Shown piece after piece: positions 44,577-53,621 of a DNA stretch of 64,000 nucleotides. Origin of the DNA: Streptococcus parasanguinis (GTDB taxonomy: Bacteria; Bacillota; Bacilli; Lactobacillales; Streptococcaceae); assembly GCF_023109675.1 (NCBI RefSeq), contig NZ_JALDUR010000001.1, forward strand, positions 101,097 through 165,096, in the 5' to 3' direction. Positions within the stretch are counted from its first letter, which is position 1. Every line of letters begins with the position of its first letter. The translations under genes were made by a program, and so were the position numbers. The notes beneath the pieces were generated by a model, which saw only the letters and a program-made list of their open reading frames with translations, was not told the DNA's origin and did not search any database.

Positions 44577-45392
44577 GTGAAAAAGAAACTGAAGTTAACT
44601 GGATTATTAGGAGCGGCCTTATTGGTCTTGACAGCTTGTGGAACCTCTCAAGTGACAGCTCAGTCGACAGGTGGTTGGGAACGCTTCGTCTACTTCTTTG
44701 CAGAAGCTATCCGCTTCTTGTCCTTTGGCGGAAGTATCGGTGTAGGGATTATCGTCTTTACCATTGTCATCCGGACGGTCCTCTTGCCTCTCTTCCAATA
44801 TCAAATGAATTCAACCCGCAAAATGCAGGAAATTCAACCCCTCCTCAAGGAATTGCAAGCTAAGTATCCTGGGAAGGATCTTGATAGCCGGACCAAGCTT
44901 TCCGAAGAGATGCGGGCCCTTTACAAGGAAAAAGGTGTCAAAACATCTTCAGCCTTCCTTCCTCTCTTGATCCAGATGCCGGTCTTGATGGCCTTGTTCC
45001 AAGCGCTGAGCCGTGTCGAATTTCTTAAAGTCGGTCACTTCCTCTGGTTGGACCTTGGCGCGATCGACCCGACTTATATCTTGCCGGTTCTTGCAGCACT
45101 CTTCACATTTTTCAGCAGTTGGTTGACCAATAAAGCCATGCCAGAGCGCAATGGTAGTGCGACAACCATGATGTATGTGATGCCTGTGATGATCTTCTTC
45201 TTTGCCTTGTTCTCAGCCAGCGGGGTCGCACTATACTGGGTGACTTCCAATGCTTACCAAGTTGGGCAAACCTATCTCTTGAACAACCCCTTCAAGATTA
45301 TCGCAGAGCGTGAAGCAAAAGAGCAAGCTTCGCGCGACATGGAAAAACAAAAACGTCGTGCCCTAAACAAGGCACAGAAAAAGAAAAAATAA
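44577..45392 (+). CDS. yidC: Membrane protein insertase YidC/OxaA (lipoprotein)
   Basis: Inserts and folds membrane proteins, alone or with Sec. 271 residues from GTG 44577, two bases after rnpA; an ATG at 44553 lies inside rnpA without a better site. A lipoprotein signal peptide ends in [10 protein letters not shown] (lipobox LTAC). The five-helix core includes [24 protein letters not shown] with the conserved hydrophilic-groove Arg, then [16 protein letters not shown]. The C-terminus is very basic ([13 protein letters not shown]), fitting ribosome contact. It matches the YidC1 type. Confidence 0.93.
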   Translation: MKKKLKLTGLLGAALLVLTACGTSQVTAQSTGGWERFVYFFAEAIRFLSFGGSIGVGIIVFTIVIRTVLLPLFQYQMNSTRKMQEIQPLLKELQAKYPGKDLDSRTKLSEEMRALYKEKGVKTSSAFLPLLIQMPVLMALFQALSRVEFLKVGHFLWLDLGAIDPTYILPVLAALFTFFSSWLTNKAMPERNGSATTMMYVMPVMIFFFALFSASGVALYWVTSNAYQVGQTYLLNNPFKIIAEREAKEQASRDMEKQKRRALNKAQKKKK

Positions 45393-45407
45393 GAAAGAGG
45401 TGGACAT

Positions 45408-46355
45408 ATGGTCCTATATACTGGAGCAACTGTTGAAGAAGCGATTCAAAAAGGTCTGAACGATTTAGATATTCCTCGTATGAAGGCACATATTACGGTT
45501 GTAGCGCGTGAAAAGAAAGGTTTTCTTGGCTTGTTTGGGAAAAAACCAGCCCAAGTTGAGATTGAACCCATTGCAGAAACAACTGTTGTGAAAGCCAATC
45601 AAAAAGCTGTCAAAGGTGTCCCAGATGAGATCAATGCACAAAACGAACCGGTTAAAACTGTGAGCGAAGCTACGGTCGATCTCGGACGCGTCGTTGCAGC
45701 GATCAAAAAGGTCGAAGAAGAAGGAGAAGTTGTCTCTGAAGAAATCAAGACCGAAATCCTGAAACATGACAAAGAAGCAGATACCGTTCTTGAAGAAAAA
45801 GGACATGAACATATCCTTGAAAAAGTTAAAGAACCAGCGACAAAAGAATCAAGCGAATCTGATTTCTCAAACCTTGGTATCGAGGTAGAGGAAAACTACA
45901 ACATCGAAGAAGTCGTAGATGATGTGACAGCCTATGTTCAAACAGTGGTCGATGAAATGGATGTGGATGCAACCATCTCAAGCAGTCACAACCGCCGTAC
46001 GGTCAATATGCAAATTGATACCAATGAACCGGGACGTGTCATTGGTTACCACGGAAAAGTCTTGAAGGCTCTTCAACTTTTGGCACAAAATTACCTCTAT
46101 AACCGCTACTCAAAGAATTTTTACATTACTATTAATGTTAATGACTATGTAGAACACCGGGCGGAAGTTCTTCAAAGCTATGCTCAGAAGTTGGCAACAC
46201 GTGCCCTCGAAGATGGGCAAGCCCAACAGACAGATCCGATGTCAAACAGTGAACGGAAAATCATTCACCGGATCGTCTCTAAGATGGAAGGAGTCACTAG
46301 CTACTCTGAAGGGGAAGAACCAAACCGTTACGTGGTGGTAGACATCGAAGGATAA
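45408..46355 (+). CDS. khpB: RNA-binding protein KhpB (Jag/EloR)
   Basis: Works with KhpA as an RNA chaperone that controls cell elongation in streptococci. 315 residues: an N-terminal Jag domain (MVLYTGATVEEAIQKGL ... EKKGFLGLFGKKPAQVEI), an acidic linker (about 65-165), a KH domain with the GRVIGYHGKVLKALQ loop, and a C-terminal R3H domain (ERKIIHRIVSKMEGVTSYSEG). Phosphorylation by StkP on a linker Thr is known in the pneumococcus and may apply here. It lies 15 bp behind yidC (AAGAGGTGG site), completing an rnpA-yidC-khpB operon. Confidence 0.95.
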   Translation: MVLYTGATVEEAIQKGLNDLDIPRMKAHITVVAREKKGFLGLFGKKPAQVEIEPIAETTVVKANQKAVKGVPDEINAQNEPVKTVSEATVDLGRVVAAIKKVEEEGEVVSEEIKTEILKHDKEADTVLEEKGHEHILEKVKEPATKESSESDFSNLGIEVEENYNIEEVVDDVTAYVQTVVDEMDVDATISSSHNRRTVNMQIDTNEPGRVIGYHGKVLKALQLLAQNYLYNRYSKNFYITINVNDYVEHRAEVLQSYAQKLATRALEDGQAQQTDPMSNSERKIIHRIVSKMEGVTSYSEGEEPNRYVVVDIEG

Positions 46356-46374
46356 TCTAGCTATTATTTCCCAT

Positions 46375-46412
46375 AAGGGAGAGACGGGATTTAGCCGATC
46401 TCTCCTTTTTTA
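46375..46412 (+). terminator. Intrinsic terminator after khpB
   Basis: GGAGAGA (46378-46384) and TCTCTCC (46399-46405), with inner CGG/CCG, followed by a T run. Confidence 0.8.
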
Positions 46413-46430
46413 GGTTTAGAAAGGAAGCAA

Positions 46431-47060
46431 ATGGCATTTGCAGCGATTCGAGAGTTTTTAAAGCTTCAAGGAATTCACTACCAGGCCCCAGCAAAGGCAG
46501 GCGTGCTAGCCTCAGAGATGGAGCAGTATCGTGCTCTAGCTCAAGCGGCTCGTAAGGAATTCACCGATTTGGTCTCAGCCTTTCAGAAGCGTCACCCCTA
46601 TTTGGAGCAAGATCGGACCAGTCAATGGATGAACCAGGCCCAGGTCTTGCGACCTCATTTTTGGGCCTATCTAAAAGGAGAAGGGACGATGGCAGAACCT
46701 ATGTTTGCCTTGAGGCTCTATGGAGATGCAGCTGATTTTGGAGTTTCCTTAGAGGTGAGTTTTATCGAGCGAAAAAAAGATGAGGAGAGTCTTCAAAAAC
46801 AACACATGGTTCTCACCCTTCCCATCACTCAGCCAGTTTATTATTTCGCCCAGAAAAATGGAGAGAGTCAAAGGGTAGAAGGAACAGAAAAGAATCGCCA
46901 TGATCTGTTACAAGCAGTAGCAGAAGGGGCGGTTCGTAAGGTCCTCGTTAAATACGATGTTTCTCTAGTTGAGGAGAGTTCCCTAGAGAATATCCTGGAT
47001 CAGTTGCAAGAGGCGCTGGTGGCTCTGGAACCCTATTACTTGGCAACCCGTCAGGTGTAG
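46431..47060 (+). CDS. Hypothetical cytoplasmic protein (possibly HI_0552-like)
   Basis: 209 residues with no signal or membrane segments. Sequence blocks include MEQYRALAQAARKEFTDLVS (helical), WMNQAQVLRPHFWAYLKGEG, and the beta-rich FALRLYGDAADFGVSLEVSFIERK. The C-terminal half is helical and acidic. The overall look recalls the HI_0552/ribonuclease-P-associated hypothetical family, but I cannot confirm this. ATG 46431 has AAAGGAAGC upstream. No operon partner is certain: terminators stand before it and rpmH has its own promoter after it. Confidence 0.7.
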   Translation: MAFAAIREFLKLQGIHYQAPAKAGVLASEMEQYRALAQAARKEFTDLVSAFQKRHPYLEQDRTSQWMNQAQVLRPHFWAYLKGEGTMAEPMFALRLYGDAADFGVSLEVSFIERKKDEESLQKQHMVLTLPITQPVYYFAQKNGESQRVEGTEKNRHDLLQAVAEGAVRKVLVKYDVSLVEESSLENILDQLQEALVALEPYYLATRQV

Positions 47061-47105
47061 AAAGGTGTTCTCCGACCTGTATTTGCAACAATTTTGCCAT
47101 AGCTA

Positions 47106-47134
47106 TTGACAAATAGAGTCGAATCCGATAGAAT
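47106..47134 (+). promoter_or_regulatory. rpmH promoter
   Basis: TTGACA (47106-47111), 17 bp, TAGAAT (47129-47134). A perfect -35 with ideal spacing fits strong ribosomal-protein expression. It gives a leader of about 65 nt. Confidence 0.7.
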
Positions 47135-47207
47135 AGTAAAGTATGTTTAGTAACTGATCACAACTAGCCGGCTAAACGAATACAAAATCTATGAGGAGGT
47201 ATTCATC

Positions 47208-47342
47208 GTGAAACGTACTTATCAACCAAGTAAACTTCGTCGTGCGCGCAAACATGGTTTCCGTCACCGTATGGCAACTAAAAATGGTCGTCGCGTATTG
47301 GCAGCTCGTCGTCGTAAAGGACGCAAAGTTTTGGCTGCCTAA
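47208..47342 (+). CDS. rpmH: Ribosomal protein bL34
   Basis: 44 residues from GTG 47208 behind GAGGAGGT. The sequence starts [17 protein letters not shown] and ends [18 protein letters not shown], the complete and unmistakable bL34. It is very basic, as expected for this 50S protein. It has its own strong promoter and a terminator, apart from the rnpA operon upstream; the classic rpmH-rnpA order is therefore reversed and split here. Confidence 0.97.
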   Translation: MKRTYQPSKLRRARKHGFRHRMATKNGRRVLAARRRKGRKVLAA

Positions 47343-47358
47343 TTCAGATAAAAACCTA

Positions 47359-47396
47359 AAAACCAGTAGAAACTCGAGACTACTGGTTTTTGTTTT
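47359..47396 (+). terminator. Intrinsic terminator after rpmH
   Basis: ACCAGTAG (47362-47369) and CTACTGGT (47380-47387), with A and T tracts on either side. Confidence 0.85.
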
Positions 47397-47467
47397 GTCC
47401 GAAAGTGAATTTAGAGGCGCTTTCTGCTATAATAGAAGGAAGAAAAACTCGGAAGAAAAGGAAGATC

Positions 47468-48238
47468 ATGCAGATTTTTGATACCCACACCCATCTTAAT
47501 GTGGAAGAATTCGCAGGAAAAGAACAAGAAGAGCTGGACTTGGCCAAGGAAATGGGTGTTGTAGCCCACAATATCGTTGGTTTTGACAAACCGACGATTG
47601 AGCGTGCCATGGAGTTGGCAGATCAATATCCAGAACTCTATCTCACGCTTGGCTGGCACCCCACTGAGGCAGGAGATTATAGTCCTGAAGTGGAGGCCTA
47701 TTTACTTGAACAGCTAAAACATCCCAAAGTCGTCGCACTCGGAGAAATCGGTCTGGATTACCACTGGATGACGGCACCAAAAGATGTCCAAGAAAAGGTT
47801 TTTCGTCGTCAGATTCAATTGTCTAAAGACTTGGACCTCCCCTTTGTGGTGCATACACGTGATGCTTTAGAAGATACTTATACCATCATCAAGAGTGAAG
47901 GAGTCGGGCCTCGCGGTGGGATCATGCATTCTTTCTCAGGAAGTTTAGAAGAAGCGAAACGCTTCATGGATCTGGGGATGATGATTTCCTTTTCTGGAGT
48001 GGTCACTTTTAAGAAAGCCACAGATGTCCAAGAAGCGGCAGCTGGCCTTCCGTTAGACAAGATCTTGGTTGAAACAGATGCTCCTTACCTGGCACCAGTT
48101 CCCAAACGTGGTCGGGAAAATAAAACAGCCTACACTCGTTATGTGGTAGATTTTATTGCAGAACTACGTGGCTTAACAACAGAAGAAGTATCTCAGGCAA
48201 CCTATGACAATGCAAGAAAGGTATTTGGCCTTGACTGA
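47468..48238 (+). CDS. tatD: TatD-family metal-dependent DNase/hydrolase
   Basis: 256 residues, TIM-barrel hydrolase with two metals. The metal ligands are seen in FDTHTHLNVEEF (HxH), ALGEIGLDYHWM (Glu), VVHTRDA (His), MHSFSGS (His) and LVETDAPYLAPVP (Asp). The start is ATG 47468 with AAAAGGAAGATC; longer frames reach back into the rpmH terminator. It overlaps rnmV, and the tatD-rnmV-rsmA order is the classic firmicute cluster. Confidence 0.93.
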   Translation: MQIFDTHTHLNVEEFAGKEQEELDLAKEMGVVAHNIVGFDKPTIERAMELADQYPELYLTLGWHPTEAGDYSPEVEAYLLEQLKHPKVVALGEIGLDYHWMTAPKDVQEKVFRRQIQLSKDLDLPFVVHTRDALEDTYTIIKSEGVGPRGGIMHSFSGSLEEAKRFMDLGMMISFSGVVTFKKATDVQEAAAGLPLDKILVETDAPYLAPVPKRGRENKTAYTRYVVDFIAELRGLTTEEVSQATYDNARKVFGLD

Positions 48239-48794
48239 GAAAAGAAAAATACCAGAAGTGATTGTCGTGGAGGGCAAGGACGACACAGCCAATCTCCGCC
48301 GTTTTTATGAGGTGGATACCTATGAAACCCGAGGTTCTGCGATCGATCAAGATGACTTGGAACGAATTGCTACCTTGCAAGAGTTGCGTGGGGTCATTGT
48401 CTTTACCGATCCAGACTATAATGGCGAGCGAATTCGCAAGATCATCATGCAAGAGGTGCCCCAGGCCAAACATGCCTTTTTAAATCGTGGTGAAGCAGTA
48501 CCCAAATCCAAGACCAAGGGGCGTTCCTTGGGAGTGGAGCATGCGAACTTTGAAGATTTAGAAAAAGCTCTAGCTGGACTGGTCGGGTCTTACGAAGATG
48601 AAAATTTCTTTGATATCACAAAGACCGACTTGATGCGGCTTGGACTGTTGATGGGAAGCGATAGTCGCAAACGACGGGAATATCTAGGCGAAGCCTTGCG
48701 CATCGGCTACTGCAATGGCAAGCAATTACTCAAACGCTTGGAGTTGTTTGGAATTTGTTTGGCCCAAGTCGAAGAGGCGATGGCCAGTTATTAA
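48231..48794 (+). CDS. rnmV: Ribonuclease M5
   Basis: Matures 5S rRNA. 187 residues from TTG 48231, chosen because AGAAAGG lies about 9 bp upstream and the product then begins TEKRKIPEVIVVEGKDD, in line with homologues; ATGs at 48204 and 48210 lack sites. The Toprim domain has VVEGKDD (Glu) and VFTDPDYNGERIR (DxD). GEAVPKSKTKGRSLGVEHA and SRKRREYLGEALRIGYCNGKQLL (in part) are typical M5 blocks. It overlaps the tatD end by 8 bp. Confidence 0.93.
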   Translation: MTEKRKIPEVIVVEGKDDTANLRRFYEVDTYETRGSAIDQDDLERIATLQELRGVIVFTDPDYNGERIRKIIMQEVPQAKHAFLNRGEAVPKSKTKGRSLGVEHANFEDLEKALAGLVGSYEDENFFDITKTDLMRLGLLMGSDSRKRREYLGEALRIGYCNGKQLLKRLELFGICLAQVEEAMASY

Positions 48795-48846
48795 GACGGA
48801 AGTAGAGGGGATTCTTTACCTCTAAACTGATTAGAAAAGAGAAAAA

Positions 48847-49722
48847 ATGAGAATTGCAGATTATAGCGTGACCAAGGCAGTGCTGGAGCGTCACGGTTTT
48901 ACCTTTAAAAAATCCTTCGGTCAGAACTTCTTGACCGATACCAATATCCTTCAAAAGATTGTGGATACGGCTGAGATTGATAAGCAAGTCAATGTCATCG
49001 AAATCGGTCCCGGAATTGGAGCTTTGACAGAATTTTTGGCAGAAAATGCCGCAGAAGTCATGGCCTTTGAGATCGATGACCGCTTGGTTCCCATTTTGGC
49101 GGATACCTTGCGTGATTTTGACAATGTAACGGTTGTCAACCAAGACATCCTCAAGGTAGACCTCAACCAGTACATCGCAGAGTTTAAAAATCCAGACCTT
49201 CCGATCAAGGTGGTGGCTAACCTTCCTTACTACATTACGACTCCCATCCTCATGCACTTGATCGAATCTAAGATTCCTTTCCAAGAATTTGTGGTCATGA
49301 TGCAAAAAGAGGTGGCAGACCGCATCTCAGCCGAGCCCAACACCAAGGCTTATGGTTCTTTATCCATTGCAGTCCAATACTATATGACTGCTAAGGTAGC
49401 TTTTATCGTGCCTCGCACCGTCTTTGTGCCAGCACCAAACGTCGACTCTGCCATTCTCAAGATGGTCCGTCGCAAAGAGCCAGCAGTAGCAGTCAAGGAT
49501 GAAGATTTCTTCTTCTCTGTCAGCAAGGCTAGCTTTGTCCACCGCCGGAAGACACTTTGGAATAACTTGACCAGTCGCTTTGGCAAGACCGAAGAAATCA
49601 AAGCCAAACTGGAAGCAGGAATCCAAGCTGCAGGCCTGCAACCTTCTGTACGAGGAGAAGCTCTGAGCTTAGAAGACTTCGCCCGACTAGCAGATGGCCT
49701 TCTAGAAGCAGGAATAAAATAA
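48847..49722 (+). CDS. rsmA: 16S rRNA (adenine1518/1519-N6)-dimethyltransferase
   Basis: KsgA; dimethylates two adenines at the 3' end of 16S rRNA, a late step in 30S assembly. 291 residues. The SAM-binding motif is [19 protein letters not shown], the substrate-binding motif is [12 protein letters not shown], and the C-terminal domain has [20 protein letters not shown]. It starts at ATG 48847 with AGAAAAGAG upstream, a modest site. It is third in the tatD-rnmV-rsmA unit and ends at a strong terminator before two convergent tRNA genes. Confidence 0.96.
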   Translation: MRIADYSVTKAVLERHGFTFKKSFGQNFLTDTNILQKIVDTAEIDKQVNVIEIGPGIGALTEFLAENAAEVMAFEIDDRLVPILADTLRDFDNVTVVNQDILKVDLNQYIAEFKNPDLPIKVVANLPYYITTPILMHLIESKIPFQEFVVMMQKEVADRISAEPNTKAYGSLSIAVQYYMTAKVAFIVPRTVFVPAPNVDSAILKMVRRKEPAVAVKDEDFFFSVSKASFVHRRKTLWNNLTSRFGKTEEIKAKLEAGIQAAGLQPSVRGEALSLEDFARLADGLLEAGIK

Positions 49723-49726
49723 CAGA

Positions 49727-49760
49727 AAAGACATGAGCTTTGTAGCTCATGTCTTGTTTG
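49727..49760. terminator. Bidirectional terminator between rsmA and the tRNA genes
   Basis: AGACATGAGCT (49729-49739) and AGCTCATGTCT (49744-49754) with a TTGT loop; CAA/TTG pairs extend the stem. Confidence 0.85.
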
Positions 49761-49768
49761 TTGTAGAA

Positions 49769-49856
49769 GGAAAGGACGGGATTTGAACCCGCGCGTGAAT
49801 AAAATCCACTTGCCGGATTTCGAGTCCGGTGCCGTACCGAGCTGGGCCACCTTTCC
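49769..49856 (-). tRNA. tRNA-Ser (anticodon CGA)
   Basis: 88 nt on the minus strand. Acceptor stem GGAAAGG/CCTTTCC; anticodon arm CCGGA-CTCGAAA-TCCGG with CGA in the loop; a long variable arm (CAAGTGGA...TTCACGCG region) as in serine tRNAs; T-arm CGGGTTCAAATCCCG. CCA is not encoded. It reads UCG codons. Confidence 0.93.
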
Positions 49857-49861
49857 AAGAT

Positions 49862-49943
49862 GCGGAGAAAGGGATTTGAACCCTCACGCCCGAAGGGGCA
49901 CATGCGCCTGAAGCATGCGTGTCTGCCGTTCCACCACCTCCGC
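49862..49943 (-). tRNA. tRNA-Leu (anticodon CAG)
   Basis: 82 nt on the minus strand, upstream of tRNA-Ser in the same transcript (5-nt gap). Acceptor stem GCGGAGG...TCTCCGC; anticodon arm CATGC-TTCAGGC-GCATG with CAG in the loop; long variable arm (TGCCCCTTCGGGCG); T-arm GAGGGTTCAAATCCCTT. CCA is not encoded. It reads CUG codons. Confidence 0.93.
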
Positions 49944-49951
49944 ATAGTTCT

Positions 49952-49979
49952 ATTATACACTTTTTAGGAAAAATGCCAA
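49952..49979 (-). promoter_or_regulatory. tRNA operon promoter
   Basis: On the minus strand, TTGGCA (49974-49979), a 16-bp spacer and TATAAT (49952-49957), ending 9 bp before the mature tRNA-Leu. Confidence 0.65.
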
Positions 49980-50191
49980 GGAAAAAAAGGAAGGTGCCCT
50001 TTCCCGAATTCTGCTAAAAGACAAGTCATAACAGATACTCCGTCTTCTGTTTCTATCCATTTAAAAAACGACCCTATTCGTTTCTAAAAGTGTCCGGAGA
50101 GGTTCACTTTTCGTTTTTTCTTATCAAGCAATCCAGCCTTATTTCTCATTTTTTGGTATAATAGATAGTATTAATCTCAAAGGAGTACGAT
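49980..50191 (+). terminator. Intergenic with a terminator-like hairpin (50086-50119) and the rsgA promoter
   Basis: AAAAGTG (50086-50092) and CACTTTT (50105-50111) pair, followed by CGTTTTTT. An upstream AAAAAACG (about 50063-50070) could instead pair with that CGTTTTTT, so two exclusive folds exist. No promoter for a plus-strand transcript ending here was identified. A TTTGGTATAATAG (about 50152-50164) further on is the rsgA promoter. Confidence 0.4.
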
Positions 50192-51070
50192 TTGCAAGGA
50201 ACAATCGTCAAGGCCTTGGCTGGCTTCTACTACGTGGAGTCAGATGGTCACATTTACCAGACACGGGCTCGTGGAAATTTTAGAAAAAAAGGACAGACTC
50301 CTTATGTGGGGGATCAGGTGGAGTTCTCTGCTGAAGAGAATTCAGAAGGCTACATTTTGAGCATTGCGCCTCGAAAAAATAGCCTCGTGCGCCCTCCTAT
50401 TGTCAATATTGATCAGGCAGTAGTGATCATGTCAGCTAAGGAGCCACATTTCAACGCCAATCTTTTAGATCGTTTTCTAGTTCTTTTGGAGCATAAGGGG
50501 ATTCATCCCATTGTCTATATTTCAAAACTGGACTTGTTAGAAGATATGGAAGACATCCACTACTACCAAGGAATCTACCAGGCTATTGGCTATGATTTTG
50601 TCTTGTCGATTGAGGAACTCTTGCCCCTTTTGACCAATCAAACCACGGTCTTTATGGGGCAGACCGGTGTAGGAAAATCGACCTTGCTCAATAAAATCGC
50701 TCCGGATCTGGAGCTTGAAACGGGTGAGATTTCAGATAGTCTGGGGCGCGGTCGACACACGACCCGAGCTGTCAGCTTTTACCATTTAAATGGAGGAAAG
50801 ATCGCAGATACGCCTGGCTTCTCTTCCCTTGATTATGAAGTGACGACCAGTGAAGACTTAAATCAAGCTTTTCCGGAGATCGCCGATGTGAGCCACTCTT
50901 GTAAATTTCGTACCTGTACCCACACGCATGAGCCAGCTTGTGCGGTGAAACCAGCCGTTGAAAGAGAGGAAATTGCACCTTTCCGTTATAAGGATTACTT
51001 GCAATTTCTAAGTGAGATTGAAAACCGTCGCGAAACCTATAAAAAAGTTTCGAAAAAAATGCCAAAATAG
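50192..51070 (+). CDS. rsgA: Ribosome small-subunit GTPase
   Basis: RsgA (YjeQ/YloQ) is a circularly permuted GTPase acting in late 30S maturation. 292 residues from TTG 50192 behind AAAGGAGTACGA. An N-terminal OB domain ([15 protein letters not shown]) comes first, then GTPase motifs in permuted order: G4 SKLD, G1 [10 protein letters not shown]2/G3 region [11 protein letters not shown] and [10 protein letters not shown]. The C-terminal zinc-binding motif is [16 protein letters not shown]. It is followed within 15 bp by rpe. Confidence 0.95.
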   Translation: MQGTIVKALAGFYYVESDGHIYQTRARGNFRKKGQTPYVGDQVEFSAEENSEGYILSIAPRKNSLVRPPIVNIDQAVVIMSAKEPHFNANLLDRFLVLLEHKGIHPIVYISKLDLLEDMEDIHYYQGIYQAIGYDFVLSIEELLPLLTNQTTVFMGQTGVGKSTLLNKIAPDLELETGEISDSLGRGRHTTRAVSFYHLNGGKIADTPGFSSLDYEVTTSEDLNQAFPEIADVSHSCKFRTCTHTHEPACAVKPAVEREEIAPFRYKDYLQFLSEIENRRETYKKVSKKMPK

Positions 51071-51084
51071 GAGACACTACAACG

Positions 51085-51744
51085 ATGAAAACAATGAAAA
51101 TTGCACCCTCAATTTTGAGTGCCGATTATGCCAATTTTGAAAGTGAATTGAAACGCTTAGAAGCAGCAGGAGCTGACTATGCCCATATCGATGTCATGGA
51201 TGGCCATTTTGTGCCCAATATCAGCTTTGGAGCTGGTGTCGTAGAGAGCATGCGTCCACATAGCAAGTTGGTCTTTGATTGCCACTTGATGGTCACCAAT
51301 CCCGAACACCATATCGAAGAATTCGCCCGTGCAGGTGCGGATATCATCAGCATCCACGTAGAAGCGACTCCCCATATTCACGGAGCTCTTCAAAAAATTC
51401 GTCAAGCAGGTGTGAAGGCTAGTGTCGTGATCAATCCAGGAACTCCTGTAGACAGTATCAAACATGTCTTGAACTTGGTGGATCAAGTCTTGGTTATGAC
51501 TGTTAATCCAGGATTCGGTGGCCAAGCCTTCTTGCCGGAAACCATGGACAAGGTGCGCGAATTAGCCGCTCTTCGTGAAGAAAAAGGTTTCGACTTTGAT
51601 ATCGAAGTGGATGGTGGAATTGATGGCCAAACTATTTCCCAAGCCAAAGAAGCTGGGGCCAATGTCTTTGTAGCAGGCTCTTATGTCTTTAATGGAGATG
51701 TTAATGAGCGCGTTCAAACGCTCCGAGATGCAGTAAATGGGTAA
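51085..51744 (+). CDS. rpe: Ribulose-phosphate 3-epimerase
   Basis: Interconverts ribulose-5-phosphate and xylulose-5-phosphate in the pentose phosphate pathway. 219 residues, TIM barrel. IAPSILSADYANFESEL opens the protein, DVMDGHFVPNISFG carries catalytic Asp and metal ligands, HLMVTNPEHHIEEF follows, then VNPGFGGQAFLPETM, and DGGIDGQTISQAKEAGANVFVAGS (in part) closes the phosphate site. AGGAG stands about 10 bp before ATG 51085; ATG 51094 is a possible alternative. It sits between rsgA and thiN, which overlaps its last 8 bp. Confidence 0.96.
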   Translation: MKTMKIAPSILSADYANFESELKRLEAAGADYAHIDVMDGHFVPNISFGAGVVESMRPHSKLVFDCHLMVTNPEHHIEEFARAGADIISIHVEATPHIHGALQKIRQAGVKASVVINPGTPVDSIKHVLNLVDQVLVMTVNPGFGGQAFLPETMDKVRELAALREEKGFDFDIEVDGGIDGQTISQAKEAGANVFVAGSYVFNGDVNERVQTLRDAVNG

Positions 51745-52369
51745 CATCGCAATACTGGCGGGAGGTGACAGCACGCTCTTGCCAAAAGATCATGACGCTT
51801 ATGTAGGCGTTGATGGTGGCTGTTTGAAGCTACTGGAACAAGGTTTGCCTTTAGATATAGCTGTAGGGGATTTCGATTCCATCTCTGAGGTTGATTTTCG
51901 CAAGATCCAGGCCCAAGCCAAGCAAGTTGTTCAATCCGTCCCTGAAAAGAATGATACGGATTTGGAATTGGCCTTGAAAACAGTCTTTGAAGACTATCCA
52001 GATGCTGCAGTCACAGTTTACGGTGCTTTTGGTGGTCGCTTGGATCACTTCTTGTCTAATATCTTTTTGCCGACCGATCCAGACCTAGCTCCCTATATGG
52101 AGCAGATTCAATTAGTCGATGAGCAAAATCGCTTAGTTTTCAGACCAGCGGGCTCTCATGAGATCCAGCCAGATCCAACCATGACCTATGTTGGTTTTAT
52201 GCCTGTCGGAGAAGGTCGTTTAGAGATCACAGGGGCCAAGTATCCGCTCCATTCAGAAAATTATTTTCCAAAGGCTATGTATGGTTCCAATGAGTTTTTG
52301 GATCAAGCAATTCAAGTGAGTCTTGATCGGGGCTATCTTGTCATTGTATATAGTAAAGACAGAGGTTAA
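51737..52369 (+). CDS. thiN: Thiamine pyrophosphokinase
   Basis: Transfers pyrophosphate from ATP to thiamine, giving thiamine diphosphate. 210 residues. Characteristic blocks are AILAGGDSTLLPKDHDAYVGVDGGCLKLLEQG, seen in part as VGVDGGC, then AVGDFDSIS, PEKNDTDLELAL and YGAFGGRLDHFLSNIF with the substrate Asp/Gly loop. The C-terminal thiamine-binding region is ITGAKYPLHSENYF. It overlaps rpe. The rsgA-rpe-thiN-rmuC order is remembered from other streptococci. Confidence 0.93.
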   Translation: MGNIAILAGGDSTLLPKDHDAYVGVDGGCLKLLEQGLPLDIAVGDFDSISEVDFRKIQAQAKQVVQSVPEKNDTDLELALKTVFEDYPDAAVTVYGAFGGRLDHFLSNIFLPTDPDLAPYMEQIQLVDEQNRLVFRPAGSHEIQPDPTMTYVGFMPVGEGRLEITGAKYPLHSENYFPKAMYGSNEFLDQAIQVSLDRGYLVIVYSKDRG

Positions 52370-52370
52370 T

Positions 52371-53621
52371 ATGAATATCATTTTGCTTCTGATTGGCCTG
52401 CTTAATCTGGGACTTCTCATCTATCTCTTGCAACGGTCAGATGACACAAGACCGGCTTTACGAGAGATGCTGGAAGACCACGAGGATCATTTGACAGACC
52501 AGTTGGACTATCGTTTTGAAAAAGAAAGACAGGCGACTCAGATTGCCAACCAGCAGTTAGAGATCGCTCTGACAGATCGCTTGACAGAGATGCGGGTGGA
52601 GATCCACCAGCAAACGACAGCCCTGCGCGCTGAGATGAACGAGCACTTTACCAAAAATCGGGACAAGACAGATGAGCGCATGCGCCAGATTCAAGAGTCC
52701 AACGAAGTGAGGCTAGAGCAGATGCGCCAAACGGTTGAAGAAAAATTGGAGAAAACCTTGCAGCACCGTTTGCAGACCTCCTTTGAGACCGTTTCGAAAC
52801 AGTTGGAATCGGTCAACAAAGGGCTGGGAGAAATGCAGTCAGTTGCACGGGATGTTGGAACCCTCAATAAAGTTCTCTCCAACACCAAGACTCGTGGAAT
52901 CATGGGCGAATTGCAACTGGGCCAAATCATTGAAGATATCTTGACGCCAACCCAGTATGAGCGGGAATTCATCACAGTTCCTCAGTCCAGTGAGCGCGTG
53001 GAATATGCCATCAAGCTTCCGGGACAAGGAGAGGAGCCAGTCTATCTACCGATTGACTCTAAGTTCCCATTGGAAGACTACTATCGTCTGGAAGAGGCGT
53101 ATGAGTCAGGGCAAAAAGAGGAGATCGAGCGTTACCGCAAGGCTCTTTTGGCTAGTATCAAGCGTTTTGCCAAAGATATCCAACAAAAATACCTCTTTCC
53201 ACCAGCGACGACCAATTTCGGGATTCTCTTTTTACCGACTGAAGGACTCTATTCAGAGGTGGTTCGAAATCCTGAATTTTTCGATCGTTTGCGTCGGGAA
53301 GAACAAATTTTAGTGGCTGGTCCAAGCACCCTATCCGCCCTTTTGAACTCCTTGTCTGTTGGCTTTAAGACGCTTAATATTCAAAAGAGTGCAGATGATA
53401 TCAGTAAAGTACTGGGATCTGTCAAATCAGAATTCCATAAATTTGGAGGTGTTCTAGCCAAGACCCAACGGCATTTAAAGAATGCTTCCAATAATATTGA
53501 TGATTTACTAACCAGACGGACCAGTGCCATCGAGCGGACGCTCCGCCAAATCGAAAGTGATGAGGACCTGCTGGGACTAGATATATACATAGAAGATGGA
53601 GAAGATGATGGTCAAAATTAG
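52371..53621 (+). CDS. rmuC: DNA recombination protein RmuC
   Basis: 416 residues from ATG 52371 (AGAGG upstream, one base after the thiN stop). An N-terminal membrane helix (LLLIGLLNLGLLIYLL) precedes a long coiled coil (about 30-160, with heptad-like RFEKERQATQIANQQLEIAL). The RmuC nuclease-like core includes TRGIMGELQLGQIIEDIL, LPIDSKFPLEDYYRL, PPATTNFGILFLPTEGLYSEV and GPSTLSALLNSLSVGFKTL. It is thought to limit inversions or process DNA structures. It overlaps the start of yhaM. Confidence 0.94.
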   Translation: MNIILLLIGLLNLGLLIYLLQRSDDTRPALREMLEDHEDHLTDQLDYRFEKERQATQIANQQLEIALTDRLTEMRVEIHQQTTALRAEMNEHFTKNRDKTDERMRQIQESNEVRLEQMRQTVEEKLEKTLQHRLQTSFETVSKQLESVNKGLGEMQSVARDVGTLNKVLSNTKTRGIMGELQLGQIIEDILTPTQYEREFITVPQSSERVEYAIKLPGQGEEPVYLPIDSKFPLEDYYRLEEAYESGQKEEIERYRKALLASIKRFAKDIQQKYLFPPATTNFGILFLPTEGLYSEVVRNPEFFDRLRREEQILVAGPSTLSALLNSLSVGFKTLNIQKSADDISKVLGSVKSEFHKFGGVLAKTQRHLKNASNNIDDLLTRRTSAIERTLRQIESDEDLLGLDIYIEDGEDDGQN

